The notes beneath the pieces are model-generated. The model saw only the letters and a program-made list of their open reading frames with translations. It ran no database searches and was not told the DNA's origin. A DNA stretch of 37,793 nt, from positions 1 to 37,793 of the forward strand of contig CAJXVA010000027.1 in the NCBI GenBank assembly GCA_913061055.1, in the 5' to 3' direction. Positions within the stretch are counted from its first letter, which is position 1. The number at the start of each line of letters is the position of its first letter. This stretch comes from an uncultured Pseudomonadota bacterium (GTDB lineage: Bacteria; Myxococcota_A; Polyangia; Nannocystales; Nannocystaceae). The translations under genes and the position numbers were made by a program. Below, one piece after another: positions 26,165-34,651 of this stretch.

Positions 26165-27832
26165 ATGGCAGCAAGCAAGGGCACGATCATCGAGGGGCTG
26201 TATGAGCTCACGGACAACGGCGAGGACCTCGGATGCGAGACTCGGTTCGTCGGACGCCGCCTCTCCGATGCCGCCAAGGTCGACGTTCGCATCGTCGGAC
26301 CGTCGGCGTCGGCGGCAGCCCGCAAACAGTTCAGTACGGTGGCTGCGCTCCTCGGACGTGTCGACCATCCGAACTGCCTCAGTGCCCTGGGCGCTGGACA
26401 GCTCGTTGACCAGAGTCTCTACACCGTCACCGAGATGGCAGTTGCCGGACCCCTCACTGGCATGATCGGCCAGTCGCTGCCCGACCGCGAACTCGCCGAG
26501 GTCGGTCTGCAGCTCGTCCGCGGTCTGGAACACCTGCACAACCAGAGCATCGTCCTGGGTCACGTCACGCCACAGGGCGTTGTGCTCGGTGAGCAGGAAG
26601 GACGTGCGCGGCTGCAGATTGTCGACTTCTCCTTCGCCCGCGTCCTTGGCCAAAAGCAGGAGCCGATGACCGGCGCTGACCCGCAGTGGCTCGCACCCGA
26701 GCTTGGCCAAGGGCAACCCGCGACCGAGGCTTCCGACATCTTTTCGGCGGGACGAGTTCTCAAAGCCCTCGCATCCCCAAACACTCCGGCCCCGCTCCTG
26801 CAGGTGATCGAAAGCCTGCTCGCCGAGGAACCCGGATACCGTCCGCTGGCAAGCGAGGTCTGCTTCCGCTTCACCGAGTTCGTGGAGGAGGCATCCCGCC
26901 CGTTCAGTCTCGAGTGGTTGCCCAACCCCGAGATCACCGCCATCTCCAGTGGCATCTTCGAGCTGCCGATCACCGAAGAAGCTGACTTCAAGCAGTCCGA
27001 TGTGGATCTGCCTGCGGCAGCACCCATCCCCGCTGACCCGGTCTTCGAGGAACCTCCTCGATCGCGTCGCGGCCTGGGACTGGGCTTGTTGATCGCCGGG
27101 GTCGCCGCAGCCGGCCTCGTATTTGTTGCAACCTCCGGGGGCAGCGACGACGCCCCTGCAACGAGCGCAGCTCCAACAACTCCGGCCGCGTCGGTGGCGG
27201 GAGCCGTCCCCCCATCCCCAGCGGACACAGCCTCCAGCAAGCCTCTGCCTTCGGAGGGTTCTGCGTTGGAGGCGAAGCCAGAGGGCAACCCCATCGTCTG
27301 GCTGGCACAAGTCAACCGCACCGACCTCGGTGCCGTCCTCCCGCTCCGCCAGCGGCGGAAGCTCCTCTCAGCGCTCGCCGAGCGCGAAGGGGTGAACGAG
27401 CGCGTCAACCAACGTTGGAACGCGATGCTCGACCTCTGGCAGGCCAACGACGCCGACCGACCGTGCGCCACGTTCGCGGCTGCGCTCGCGACTCTCGAAG
27501 ACTCCCCCGACGACGGACCGGAACGCGATCTGGTCGACCGCGTCGTCGTGCCGACCTCGGCGCCTGGGTCTCGAGCGGGGGTCGCCCCGGACGATTCGTG
27601 TGTCGGCCTGGCTGAGGCATTCGAAGAATTCAAGACCATCCCGGACGACCCGAAGTCTCGACGGAGCTCGCGGCGGCGCACCACTTCCAAGCGCGGCTCG
27701 ACCCCATCGGTCAAGCCATCGCCCGCCCCCGCAGCGGCTCCACCCAGCCAGCCCCGGAAGAAGAGCAAGACAGCCCCCTCCAAGCCGTCGAGCGTCTCGA
27801 CCAAGTTGGACGACGACTTGCGCGACCTCTAG
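26165..27832 (+). CDS. Membrane pseudokinase with Cys-pair extracytoplasmic domain
   Basis: 555 residues. An N-terminal Ser/Thr-kinase fold (about 10-240) keeps secondary landmarks (LEHLHNQSIVL; DF at 154-155; WLAPEL 176-181; ASDIFSAGRVL) but lacks catalysis: the VAIK lysine is Arg42, the helix-C glutamate is absent, HRDxKPxN reads LGHVTPQG (His133 for Asp, Gly138 for Asn), and DFG is DFS. One membrane helix follows (about 303-323, after PPRSRRG). Outside are an Ala/Pro/Ser linker, a helical domain with Cys434 and Cys479 (about 375-492), a Lys/Arg/Pro-rich stretch and the tail SSVSTKLDDDLRDL. The extracytoplasmic part is homologous to that of the product of 28776-29801. It probably acts as a transmembrane scaffold or binding protein, not as an enzyme. 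It ends at a bidirectional terminator. Confidence 0.85.
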   Translation: MAASKGTIIEGLYELTDNGEDLGCETRFVGRRLSDAAKVDVRIVGPSASAAARKQFSTVAALLGRVDHPNCLSALGAGQLVDQSLYTVTEMAVAGPLTGMIGQSLPDRELAEVGLQLVRGLEHLHNQSIVLGHVTPQGVVLGEQEGRARLQIVDFSFARVLGQKQEPMTGADPQWLAPELGQGQPATEASDIFSAGRVLKALASPNTPAPLLQVIESLLAEEPGYRPLASEVCFRFTEFVEEASRPFSLEWLPNPEITAISSGIFELPITEEADFKQSDVDLPAAAPIPADPVFEEPPRSRRGLGLGLLIAGVAAAGLVFVATSGGSDDAPATSAAPTTPAASVAGAVPPSPADTASSKPLPSEGSALEAKPEGNPIVWLAQVNRTDLGAVLPLRQRRKLLSALAEREGVNERVNQRWNAMLDLWQANDADRPCATFAAALATLEDSPDDGPERDLVDRVVVPTSAPGSRAGVAPDDSCVGLAEAFEEFKTIPDDPKSRRSSRRRTTSKRGSTPSVKPSPAPAAAPPSQPRKKSKTAPSKPSSVSTKLDDDLRDL

Positions 27833-27854
27833 CAACGGCCGACAAACGTCGACC

Positions 27855-27894
27855 GCAAAAAAAAGCCCGGGCATTCCAGCCCGGGCCTTTTTGC
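27855..27894. terminator. Bidirectional intrinsic terminator
   Basis: Perfect stem GCCCGGGC (27865-27872) / GCCCGGGC (27879-27886) with a 6-base loop ATTCCA, flanked by eight A (27857-27864) on the left and five T (27888-27892) on the right. It can stop the plus-strand pseudokinase transcript and, read in reverse, the minus-strand TPR operon transcript. It sits in the 77-base gap between the two convergent stops. Confidence 0.93.
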
Positions 27895-27910
27895 GTCGAC
27901 TCGAGTCGAC
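27895..27910. repeat. 16-bp perfect palindrome at the end of the TPR gene
   Basis: GTCGACTCGAGTCGAC is its own reverse complement. Its last base is the first base of the CTA that encodes the TAG stop of the minus-strand TPR gene. It directly follows the terminator. It could bind a dimeric protein, strengthen the terminator structure, or be chance. Confidence 0.7.
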
Positions 27911-28779
27911 TAGAACCGAAGCTGAATCCCGGCGCCGCGTGAACGGGGCACGAGCGTTGCGGTCTGGCTCTTCTTGCGACGGGATGCATTCCGCGCGATG
28001 AGCACGATCGCGACGACGCCGGCCACGGCTCCAATGCCGAACGCTACATCAGCGCCGAGCGCCATACGTCGACCAGAGTCCGCGTCGGATTCGGCCCCTT
28101 CGGGACAGACCGAGCCGCCCATTCCGTCACCAGTACACAGAGCATCGGCGTCGTCCTTGCGACCCAGTGCCGCGACTCCGAGGCCTGTTCCGACGCCAAG
28201 CCCCACCACCGTGACACCGGTCAGAACCCAGACCGGGACGGTGAAGATCTTCTGTTGCGGCTTGGTCATGCCGTCCGTAGGACCGTCGTCGGAGACCGAA
28301 GCGCTCGGTGGCGGTGGACCATCACCGCTTTCGTCGTTTCCGTCTTCGGCGGCCGCGGCCGCTGCCGCCTCTTCGTCGGTCTGCGCCCGAAGCTTCCGCT
28401 TTCGGAGACTGTCCTCTTTCTCGGAAAGCGCGGCGCGCTCGCTCTGCGGCGCGTAGGCACGGTAGTAGCCCAGGTACTCGAGCGCCTCATCGAAGTCGCC
28501 CGCACGGTCGTGGGCCAACGCGATGTTGTAGAGCAACACCGGGTCCCCTGAGAGCGTGTAGGCCTGGCGGAACGCCGCGATCGCAGCGCTGTAGCTGCCC
28601 TCTGCGTACAGACCTTTCCCGTTCTCGAACAACTCCTTCGCGCGCTCGAGCTCCCCCTCCGTCGCGTTCGTGGGCGGGTCAGGCGGAGGCTCCGCGTAGG
28701 CCAGAAGGGGCGCCCCAGCGACCGAAGCCGCCGTGGTGAGACCGAGCAAGATTTGTTTGAACTGGCCGTACATGATCAT
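27910..28779 (-). CDS. Periplasmic TPR protein with two C-terminal membrane helices
   Basis: 289 residues. The ATG at 28779 overlaps the upstream stop as ATGA; a second ATG at 28773 is equally possible. A signal peptide (about 7-29, cleavage probably after AYA) leads to a TPR region (about 40-125; AKELFENGKGLYAEGSYSAAIAAFRQAYTLSGDPVLLYNIALAHDRAGDFDEALEYLGYYRAYAPQ), an Ala/Glu/Asp-rich segment, and two hydrophobic helices (about 178-205 and 243-266) that flank a short loop with two Cys. It ends in a basic tail and FxxR-like strand (AGIQLRF). This architecture is common in Myxococcota as a protein of unknown function. Co-translation with the single-pass protein upstream suggests the two interact in the envelope. 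Confidence 0.85.
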   Translation of the reverse strand: MIMYGQFKQILLGLTTAASVAGAPLLAYAEPPPDPPTNATEGELERAKELFENGKGLYAEGSYSAAIAAFRQAYTLSGDPVLLYNIALAHDRAGDFDEALEYLGYYRAYAPQSERAALSEKEDSLRKRKLRAQTDEEAAAAAAAEDGNDESGDGPPPPSASVSDDGPTDGMTKPQQKIFTVPVWVLTGVTVVGLGVGTGLGVAALGRKDDADALCTGDGMGGSVCPEGAESDADSGRRMALGADVAFGIGAVAGVVAIVLIARNASRRKKSQTATLVPRSRGAGIQLRF

Positions 28780-29801
28780 TCTCCAAGACCTCGGAGGTCA
28801 TCGTCGAGCTTGGTGGCGACGCTGGATGGCTCCCGCGCCGGCGGTGGATTTGGCTTCGCGGGCTCAGCCGCCTTCTCCGGCGGCTCTGCGGGCGGAGTGG
28901 GTTTGGCGGCTGGACTTGGGCGTGAAGGCCGAGGCTTCGACGCACGCGTGTTGCCTCGGTTGGTCCGGGGACGTGGCTTCGGTGCCTCGACGTCCTCGCT
29001 TGGACCTCTCGCAGCAGCCAGCCGCTCCGAGAGACCTTTGCAGCTGGGCGCGTCGTCCTCGTTCGGAACGGTGGCTTCGTCGACTGCCCACTCGAACGTG
29101 GCCGGGTCCTCGCTCGATTCGATGATCGACAGCGCGTCCGAAAAGGTCCGGCACGGCTCGGCGCTCTCTTGCGCCTGAACGAGATCGAGGCCGACGTGCA
29201 ACTCGACCGGAACATCTCCTGATGCGCTGGCCAAGCCGGTGTGCCGGTCCTCGAAGGACAGCTCCCGGAGAGCGTCGAGGTCGGTCGGCAGCGCACTGGC
29301 AGAAGGCGCAGAAGGAACGGGCTTGACGCTGTCCAACGGTGCGTCCGACGGGTTCTCCGGGGCGCCACCGTCCGCCGCAGCCACCGCGCCAGACTTGGCC
29401 TCCCCGGCCGGCGCCGGCGTCGTCTCTCCTCCGCGGTTCATCCACAGGAACCCGCCGACCCCCAGGAGGAGAACAACGGCCGCGACAATGACGATGGTGC
29501 GATTCGAACCCGGCGCAGGTTCGTCGATGTCCATGTCGACGACGGCAGCCGCGGGAGCTTCGGCCGGCTCGGGTACGCTCGGCTCGGCTTTGGGTTGCGG
29601 GGTCGCGACGATGACCGGCCCCGGATCCGGCTCGGGCTCGGGCTCGGGCTGCGGGAGTGGAGCACGATCCTCATCGAGCACCTGCTCCATCGAGGTCGCG
29701 ATCGGAAGCAGCTGATCACCGGTGGTCTCAGCAACTCCGAAGGGCGGCGGTGCCAAAAGGTCGTCGACCCCGGGCGGGTGCTTCGTGGAGGGGTCGGTCA
29801 T
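28776..29801 (-). CDS. Single-pass membrane protein, paralogue of the pseudokinase outer domain
   Basis: 341 residues from ATG 29801; a TTG at 29843 would add 14 residues without clear benefit. The cytoplasmic part (1-100) is Pro/Glu-rich (QPEPEPEPDPGP) with no kinase-like domain. One helix (about 102-120, TIVIVAAVVLLLGVGGFLW) precedes an Ala/Ser/Pro linker and a domain (about 172-270) that aligns with residues 387-494 of the pseudokinase, including PCRTFSDAL (Cys217) and DAPSCKGLSER (Cys254). A Pro/Lys/Arg-rich stretch (272-325) then ends in SSVATKLDDDLRGLGE, nearly identical to the pseudokinase tail. First gene of a two-gene operon with the TPR gene. Role unknown; a shared envelope partner that recognises the tail is inferred. 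Confidence 0.8.
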   Translation of the reverse strand: MTDPSTKHPPGVDDLLAPPPFGVAETTGDQLLPIATSMEQVLDEDRAPLPQPEPEPEPDPGPVIVATPQPKAEPSVPEPAEAPAAAVVDMDIDEPAPGSNRTIVIVAAVVLLLGVGGFLWMNRGGETTPAPAGEAKSGAVAAADGGAPENPSDAPLDSVKPVPSAPSASALPTDLDALRELSFEDRHTGLASASGDVPVELHVGLDLVQAQESAEPCRTFSDALSIIESSEDPATFEWAVDEATVPNEDDAPSCKGLSERLAAARGPSEDVEAPKPRPRTNRGNTRASKPRPSRPSPAAKPTPPAEPPEKAAEPAKPNPPPAREPSSVATKLDDDLRGLGE

Positions 29802-30237
29802 TAGGGACCCAGCGATTTTGGACCAATCGGGCGCAGCCCACAATCATCTGATTGCGTGAGCAGCGAGCGAACGTGAACGGACGGCGACGTCGGCTCACGC
29901 CGGGAGGTCGCCACCGGCGGAATGTAGCGAATCGCCCCACCCGTTGGCCCGTCCCCTAGGGTCACTCCGGACGCTCGGAGTCGCACGGACGAACGTGGGG
30001 CACAGGCGGTTGAAGATCCGTGCAGTGACTGTTGTGCTGTGGCCAGCATTCGGGTCCTACGTGGCAGCGGCACCGTCGATCTCTGCAACCCTCGCAGCGT
30101 GGTTGCAAGGTCCGACATCGGCCAACTTCGGCCCGGGGCATCCCGAACCGTTCAGATTCGACCCGCGTGTTTTTTGTTGGCCCCAACCGCTCGGCCCCCT
30201 TCGGCCGTTCGATCCAGATGACGTTACGTCACGTCCT
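29802..30237. other. Intergenic region upstream of the single-pass protein gene
   Basis: About 430 bases between the start of the single-pass protein gene and the stop of the peroxiredoxin gene, both on the minus strand. It should hold the promoter for the two-gene operon. I see no convincing coding frame, tRNA or clear promoter boxes. GC-rich inverted repeats (CGGCC...GGCCG around 30192-30207; GTTGG/CCAAC around 30177-30187) lie near a T6 run at 30171-30176, but the run is on the wrong side for a minus-strand terminator. Confidence 0.5.
30219..30231. promoter_or_regulatory. Inverted repeat TGACGT-T-ACGTCA
   Basis: A perfect 6-bp inverted repeat around one central base, 6 bases beyond the peroxiredoxin stop codon. 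Such symmetry is typical of sites for dimeric regulators, but its place at the 3' end of a gene argues against a promoter operator unless it serves something further left. Confidence 0.3.
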
Positions 30238-30747
30238 TCAGCGCAGAGACCGTGCGTCCCGGAGGACTTCGGCTGCGTGAACGCCAGGGTCTACACCGGG
30301 GTAGACCTTGGCGATCGTTCCTCCGGGGCCGATCAGAAAGCTCTCTCGGCTGGTCATCCCTAGCGTTGTGTCGACACCGAAGGCCTTCGCCCACGTCCCA
30401 TCCTCATCCGCAACCAGTGGGAACGGCAACGCATGCTCCGCGGCGAACGACTTGTGCGAGTCCGCAGAGTCCGCGGAAACGCCGACGATGCTGACGCCCG
30501 CCGACTCGTAGTCCTTCCACACATCCCGGAAGGCGCAAGCTTCCTTCGTGCATCCGGGGGTTCCGTCCTTCGGGTAGAAGAACACGAGCGTCGGCTTGCC
30601 CTCGAGCTTCGCGAGGTCGACGGCGGTTCCGTCATGGGCTTGCGCGGCGAGGGCGGGAGCTTGGGCCCCCTCCGCCAGGCGCGGACCCCCGGCGTTGCAT
30701 GCAGCGACGAGAGCGAGCGCGACGAGCAGCCGTCCGAGTACCTTCAC
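30238..30747 (-). CDS. Lipoprotein-anchored Bcp/PrxQ peroxiredoxin
   Basis: Thiol peroxidase of the Bcp/PrxQ family that reduces hydroperoxides. Counting from GTG 30747 (169 residues), the peroxidatic cysteine is Cys66 and the resolving cysteine Cys71 in GTPGCTKEAC, the pair spacing typical of atypical 2-Cys PrxQ; SRESFLIGPGGTI carries the conserved Arg. Unusually for Bcp, the N-terminus is a lipoprotein signal (LLVALALVAAC, Cys17), so it should act in the envelope and needs an extracytoplasmic thiol reductant. GTG 30765 is an in-frame alternative start that adds six residues; neither has a visible ribosome site. The last gene of the co-directional block, 39-57 bases after the lipoprotein gene. 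Confidence 0.9.
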   Translation of the reverse strand: MKVLGRLLVALALVAACNAGGPRLAEGAQAPALAAQAHDGTAVDLAKLEGKPTLVFFYPKDGTPGCTKEACAFRDVWKDYESAGVSIVGVSADSADSHKSFAAEHALPFPLVADEDGTWAKAFGVDTTLGMTSRESFLIGPGGTIAKVYPGVDPGVHAAEVLRDARSLR

Positions 30748-30804
30748 CCAGTCTAGGTAGACCACGCGGCTCGTGTTGTCACGCCCCCGCGCAAAAGCAC
30801 GGCA

Positions 30805-31842
30805 CTAGAACGGCTTGAAGCCGTCCGCGTATCGGATCCGCTGTCCATCGTCGTCGACCTCGTTGACGGACGCCGTGACGAACTCGGGCGTCTCCCCTGC
30901 GATCTCGAGGGTGACATGTTGAAGCGCAACCTCAGGGTCGAGTGCGAACACAACCAGGTGGGCCGCGTAGACCTTGACCACCCCGTCCTCCACCGAAAAC
31001 TCCCGGAACGGATAGAAGTCGTGCTCGAGTTCGGTCTCGCCGCTGCCGACCTTCTGCAGCGTGAAGGGGTCTTCGGCATCGGCGGAGTCAACCTCGACCC
31101 GATACACGACGAACACCGCCGGGCTCGGCACCTCGTGCATCTTCAGCGGTCCAGACGGATCGAGCCCCAGGATCAGCATCTGCTTGTCACAAGGGGCGTA
31201 GAGCAGCGCGCCTGCCTTGTCGTTCGCGAGGATGCGAGCATCATCCTTGCCGTAGTCGAAGCGGGCGACGGCGTCCGACAGCTCTGTCACCGGTTCGAGA
31301 CGCAGCGGCGGTTGGGTCTGAAGGACCGCTGTGCCCGCGTCACACTTCGTCCGGATCTTGGACGTCGTCTTCCCGTCACCATCAATGTCGACGGCGATCC
31401 CGGTCCCGAGCAGGTTCGCCTCGTCGACCGTCGTCTTGGTTTTTGCGACCACGACCCGGGGCTCTGCAGTGTAGCGAACGGAACCGCTTCGAGCCTTCAC
31501 ACCTTCCGCACGAACGATCGTGAGTTCGGCAATGTGGCTCTCCTCGGAGCGGGTTTGCACGAGCACCTGGCCATACGCCTGACCGAGTTCGGCGGCGACC
31601 AAGTCCTCGAGTTTCTCTGCTGGAGGTGTGTCGGGAGCGACCGGCTCTTCGTCTTCAGGACGAATGACCTTCACCACCGGCTCTCCCGCGGGCGCCGGCG
31701 TCTCGCTCGAGTCCGCATTGGGGGCCACCGCCGTCTCGGTCTTTGCCGCTGGCGTCGGCTTTGGCGGATCCTGTTTGTCCGCGCCATCGCAAGCGAGGAG
31801 CATGCCGAACGCTACCGAAATGCCGAACGCACTGTGCCGCAT
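30805..31842 (-). CDS. Lipoprotein downstream of the PHA genes, unknown function
   Basis: 345 residues from ATG 31842: signal peptide ending in LLAC (Cys18, with Asp at +2), then a Pro/Ala/Glu/Thr linker (20-80) and a body with few cysteines (TKCDAGTAV, YAPCDKQ). A DIDGDGK segment (about residues 165-175) resembles a calcium-loop of dockerin/FG-GAP type. No family recognised. It lies 26 bases after phaC on the same strand and may be the tail of that operon. In-frame sequence further upstream overlaps phaC and lacks a signal. Confidence 0.78.
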   Translation of the reverse strand: MRHSAFGISVAFGMLLACDGADKQDPPKPTPAAKTETAVAPNADSSETPAPAGEPVVKVIRPEDEEPVAPDTPPAEKLEDLVAAELGQAYGQVLVQTRSEESHIAELTIVRAEGVKARSGSVRYTAEPRVVVAKTKTTVDEANLLGTGIAVDIDGDGKTTSKIRTKCDAGTAVLQTQPPLRLEPVTELSDAVARFDYGKDDARILANDKAGALLYAPCDKQMLILGLDPSGPLKMHEVPSPAVFVVYRVEVDSADAEDPFTLQKVGSGETELEHDFYPFREFSVEDGVVKVYAAHLVVFALDPEVALQHVTLEIAGETPEFVTASVNEVDDDGQRIRYADGFKPF

Positions 31843-31868
31843 GAGCCGGAGACTACCCCGGCTCGATC

Positions 31869-32927
31869 TCAGCTCCCAGCCGCGTCCGCCGAGACCGAGC
31901 GCACTGCCGGCCCGCCGTCGCGCTCCTGCCACCACCCCAGCAGTTCTGGCCAGAGCTTGTGCCGGGCCTTCTTGGACACGACGGCCCCCACGTGTCCTCC
32001 GGGGAGGTGCAGGTGTTTTTTGTCCTCGGTGCCTACGACATCCATCAGCTTGGCGGCGCTCCGCCAAGGCACGATGTTGTCGTGCCCAAACGTGACCGTG
32101 TGGACGGGGCACCGGATGTTCGAGAGCAGCACGCGTTCGCCGCTGAGCGAGAAGGCGTCGGCGATCAGTGCGTTGTCCCGATAGAGCCGACCGATGTAGC
32201 GCTTGTAACACTCCCCGGGGAACGACACGTTGTCGTTGCCCCATCGCTCGATCGCCAGGAAGCCATCGAGGAACTCGTCGTTCCAAGCCCGGTCGGCCAG
32301 CGTCACCCCCTTGGACAGGAGCATCGTCGGTCGAAGCAGATAGAACGCCGCCTGCATCAGCGGCCACGGCACGAGCCCGGTCGCCGACACCAATGCGTCG
32401 AGATCGAAACTCTTCGTGTTGGTCCACTGCGACAGGGGACCGTCGTCGTGAAAATCAACGGGGGCGGCCAGAACCGTCAGCGAGGCGACACGGCGCGGGC
32501 GCACGGCGGCATGGATGGCGGTGAGCGTGCCCCCCAAGCAGTACCCCAGTACGTGCACGTCGGGACTCCCCGACACCTTTGCGGCCACACGAAACGCGCG
32601 GGCCAAGATTCGGTCCGCGATGTCATCAAAGGTGACGTAGCGGTCCTCGGCGGTCGGCGTGCCCCAGTCGATGATGTAGACGTCCCTCCCTTGGTCGACG
32701 AGGTACTCGACGAAGCTCTTCGACGGCATCAGGTCGAGGACGTAGTGCCGATTGATGAGCGAGGGCACCAAAACGATCGGACGCCCAGGCGCAAGACCAT
32801 CGGGTCGCGCACGGTAGCGAAGCAACGACCACTTGTTCTCCGCATGGACGACGTCCGCGGGTGTTCGACCCACGTCCGGCAGCCCTTGTTTGGCGCGACG
32901 CGCCAGGTTGAAGACGCCCTTCATCAT
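31869..32927 (-). CDS. phaC: Class III polyhydroxyalkanoate synthase subunit PhaC
   Basis: 352 residues, the usual length of class III PhaC (class I/II are about 560-600). It polymerises (R)-3-hydroxyacyl-CoA on a cysteine. The lipase-like box is GYCLGG with Cys130; Asp283 (FGHDNIVP) and His312 ([10 protein letters not shown]) complete the triad. The spacings (153 and 29) are those of the Allochromatium vinosum enzyme (Cys149, Asp302, His331). The ATG overlaps the acyl-CoA synthetase stop (ATGATG), so either of two adjacent ATGs may be used. Class III enzymes need a PhaE partner; the small protein encoded two genes upstream is the candidate. Cytoplasmic, on granules. Confidence 0.95.
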   Translation of the reverse strand: MMKGVFNLARRAKQGLPDVGRTPADVVHAENKWSLLRYRARPDGLAPGRPIVLVPSLINRHYVLDLMPSKSFVEYLVDQGRDVYIIDWGTPTAEDRYVTFDDIADRILARAFRVAAKVSGSPDVHVLGYCLGGTLTAIHAAVRPRRVASLTVLAAPVDFHDDGPLSQWTNTKSFDLDALVSATGLVPWPLMQAAFYLLRPTMLLSKGVTLADRAWNDEFLDGFLAIERWGNDNVSFPGECYKRYIGRLYRDNALIADAFSLSGERVLLSNIRCPVHTVTFGHDNIVPWRSAAKLMDVVGTEDKKHLHLPGGHVGAVVSKKARHKLWPELLGWWQERDGGPAVRSVSADAAGS

Positions 32928-34651
32928 GTGTAGAGCCCCTCGAACGCGGCCGAGAACGCCTTGTAGACGTGCTTCCGACGCACCTTCAGCGTGCTGGTGA
33001 GTAGCCCCTCGTCGACCGTCAGCGGGCGCTCCATGATTCGGAACCGCTTGATCTGTTCGAAACGCGCCAGCTTTGCATTGGCCGCATCGACCGCGGCCTG
33101 CACCAGCGTTTCTCGGGCACCGGCATCATCGCAGGCAGCCCCGACGGCCGCGAGACGTTCGGTGAGGACGTCGGCGTCGAGCCAGACTCCCGCGACGAGG
33201 TACTTGCGACCATCTCCGTAGGCGACGACGTGCGCGAAGAGGGGATCGCTTGCGAACAAGCGCTCGATGTTGGCCGGAGGAACGTTCTTGCCACCAGCGG
33301 TCACCAAGATCTCCTTCTTGCGATCGATGATCTGTAGGAATCCGTCCTCGGTCCAACGTCCGATGTCGCCGGTCTTGAACCATCCCTCGTCGTCAAATGC
33401 CGCCGCGGTCGCGCTGGGATCCTTGTGATAGCCCCCAAACACGCTCGGGCCTCGAGCCAAGATCTCGCCGTCGGCAGCCAGCTGCAGTTCGACCGAGGGC
33501 AACGGCTTGCCCACGGAGTCGAAGCGGAAGTCAGCGGGGCGGTTGAGAGTGAGCGTTGGCGAGCATTCCGTGAGCCCATACCCTTCGATGATGAGCACAC
33601 CGCAGCGCTTGTAGTGCTCCTTGACCGGGATGCTGAGACCGGCACCCCCCGAGAGGCAAAACTGAAGTCGACCGCCCGTCGCCTCGGTCAGCGCCTGCTT
33701 GGCCGCAGCGTCGTCTTCGATCCCAATCGACGCGCCGGCGAGCTTCTCCCAGTAGGCGGGCACACTCATGAAGACATTGGGACGGACCTTCGGCAGCACG
33801 TCCATCACCTGCTTGGGGCTACACAGGTACGATGTGAACCCGAGGTTGTTGCCCAGACAGGCCTCGCCGAATCCGAAGATGTGACTCATCGGGAGCCAGA
33901 GCACATCGACACCATCCTCGGGGAGCGCCGGCCCGTTGTTGACGATCCAGTCGCGAGCGTTGACCCCGATGTTCTGGTGCGTCAGTGGCACCCCCTTGGG
34001 ACGACCGGTGGTACCGCTGGTGTAGAGCATCAAGGCGGGGTCCTCCAGCGTCATGCTCGCCAAGCGCTCCTGGACCACGTCGGGACGCGCGGCTCGTGCC
34101 GACCGCCCCTGCTCGCGAAGCTGGCTGACGTGCACGAAGCGGCGCTCAACCCAATCCGACGAAGGGACCCGGTCGCCTTCATCAGCCATGGCATCGAGCA
34201 CCTCGGTGACCGACGTATCGTCGAGCACCACGACCGTGCCCACGGTCTCGAGGCTCTCCCATGCCGCAAGCGCACGGCGAACGAGTGCCTCGCCTCCGAC
34301 GAACAGGGCACGCGCATCGCTGTGTTCGAGAACGTAGCTGGCCTGCTCCGCCGTCGACGCCGGATAGACCGGGACCACCACCAAGCCCGCAGCCTGAGCT
34401 CCCAGTGCGGACTCGATCCATTCCGGGCTGTTACCAGCGAAGATCGCCACCCGTTCCGTGCCCGACAGACCGCGCTCGATCAGCGCCGCCGCCACATCTC
34501 GAACAGCATCCGCATGCTCGGCCCAGCTCAGCGGTTTCCACCCACCGTCGTCAGTGGGAAGCATGTAGCGCGGCTGCGCGCCCCGAGTGGCGGCCCGCTC
34601 GAGCAAGATCGCCGGGGCCGGCTTGAGTTCGAGGTGGTTCGCGACGTCCAT
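32924..34651 (-). CDS. Long-chain acyl-CoA synthetase (AMP-forming)
   Basis: 575 residues from ATG 34651. Member of the ANL superfamily, FadD/Faa1-like: phosphate loop [15 protein letters not shown] (about 205-220), [10 protein letters not shown] (about 353-362), [26 protein letters not shown], and a C-terminal [10 protein letters not shown] with the expected catalytic lysine. It activates fatty acids to acyl-CoA through an acyl-adenylate. The frame extends upstream to 34786, but the ATG that overlaps the previous stop by one base (TAATG) gives the natural N-terminus. Between phaE-like and phaC genes, it may feed the polymer pathway or recycle monomers; hydratase or reductase steps are not encoded nearby. 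Confidence 0.93.
   Translation of the reverse strand: MDVANHLELKPAPAILLERAATRGAQPRYMLPTDDGGWKPLSWAEHADAVRDVAAALIERGLSGTERVAIFAGNSPEWIESALGAQAAGLVVVPVYPASTAEQASYVLEHSDARALFVGGEALVRRALAAWESLETVGTVVVLDDTSVTEVLDAMADEGDRVPSSDWVERRFVHVSQLREQGRSARAARPDVVQERLASMTLEDPALMLYTSGTTGRPKGVPLTHQNIGVNARDWIVNNGPALPEDGVDVLWLPMSHIFGFGEACLGNNLGFTSYLCSPKQVMDVLPKVRPNVFMSVPAYWEKLAGASIGIEDDAAAKQALTEATGGRLQFCLSGGAGLSIPVKEHYKRCGVLIIEGYGLTECSPTLTLNRPADFRFDSVGKPLPSVELQLAADGEILARGPSVFGGYHKDPSATAAAFDDEGWFKTGDIGRWTEDGFLQIIDRKKEILVTAGGKNVPPANIERLFASDPLFAHVVAYGDGRKYLVAGVWLDADVLTERLAAVGAACDDAGARETLVQAAVDAANAKLARFEQIKRFRIMERPLTVDEGLLTSTLKVRRKHVYKAFSAAFEGLYT

Noticed and set aside
29496..29515. tRNA T-loop-like string (GATTCGAACC)
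   Set aside because: It lies inside the single-pass membrane protein coding sequence, and no acceptor or anticodon arms can be built around it.
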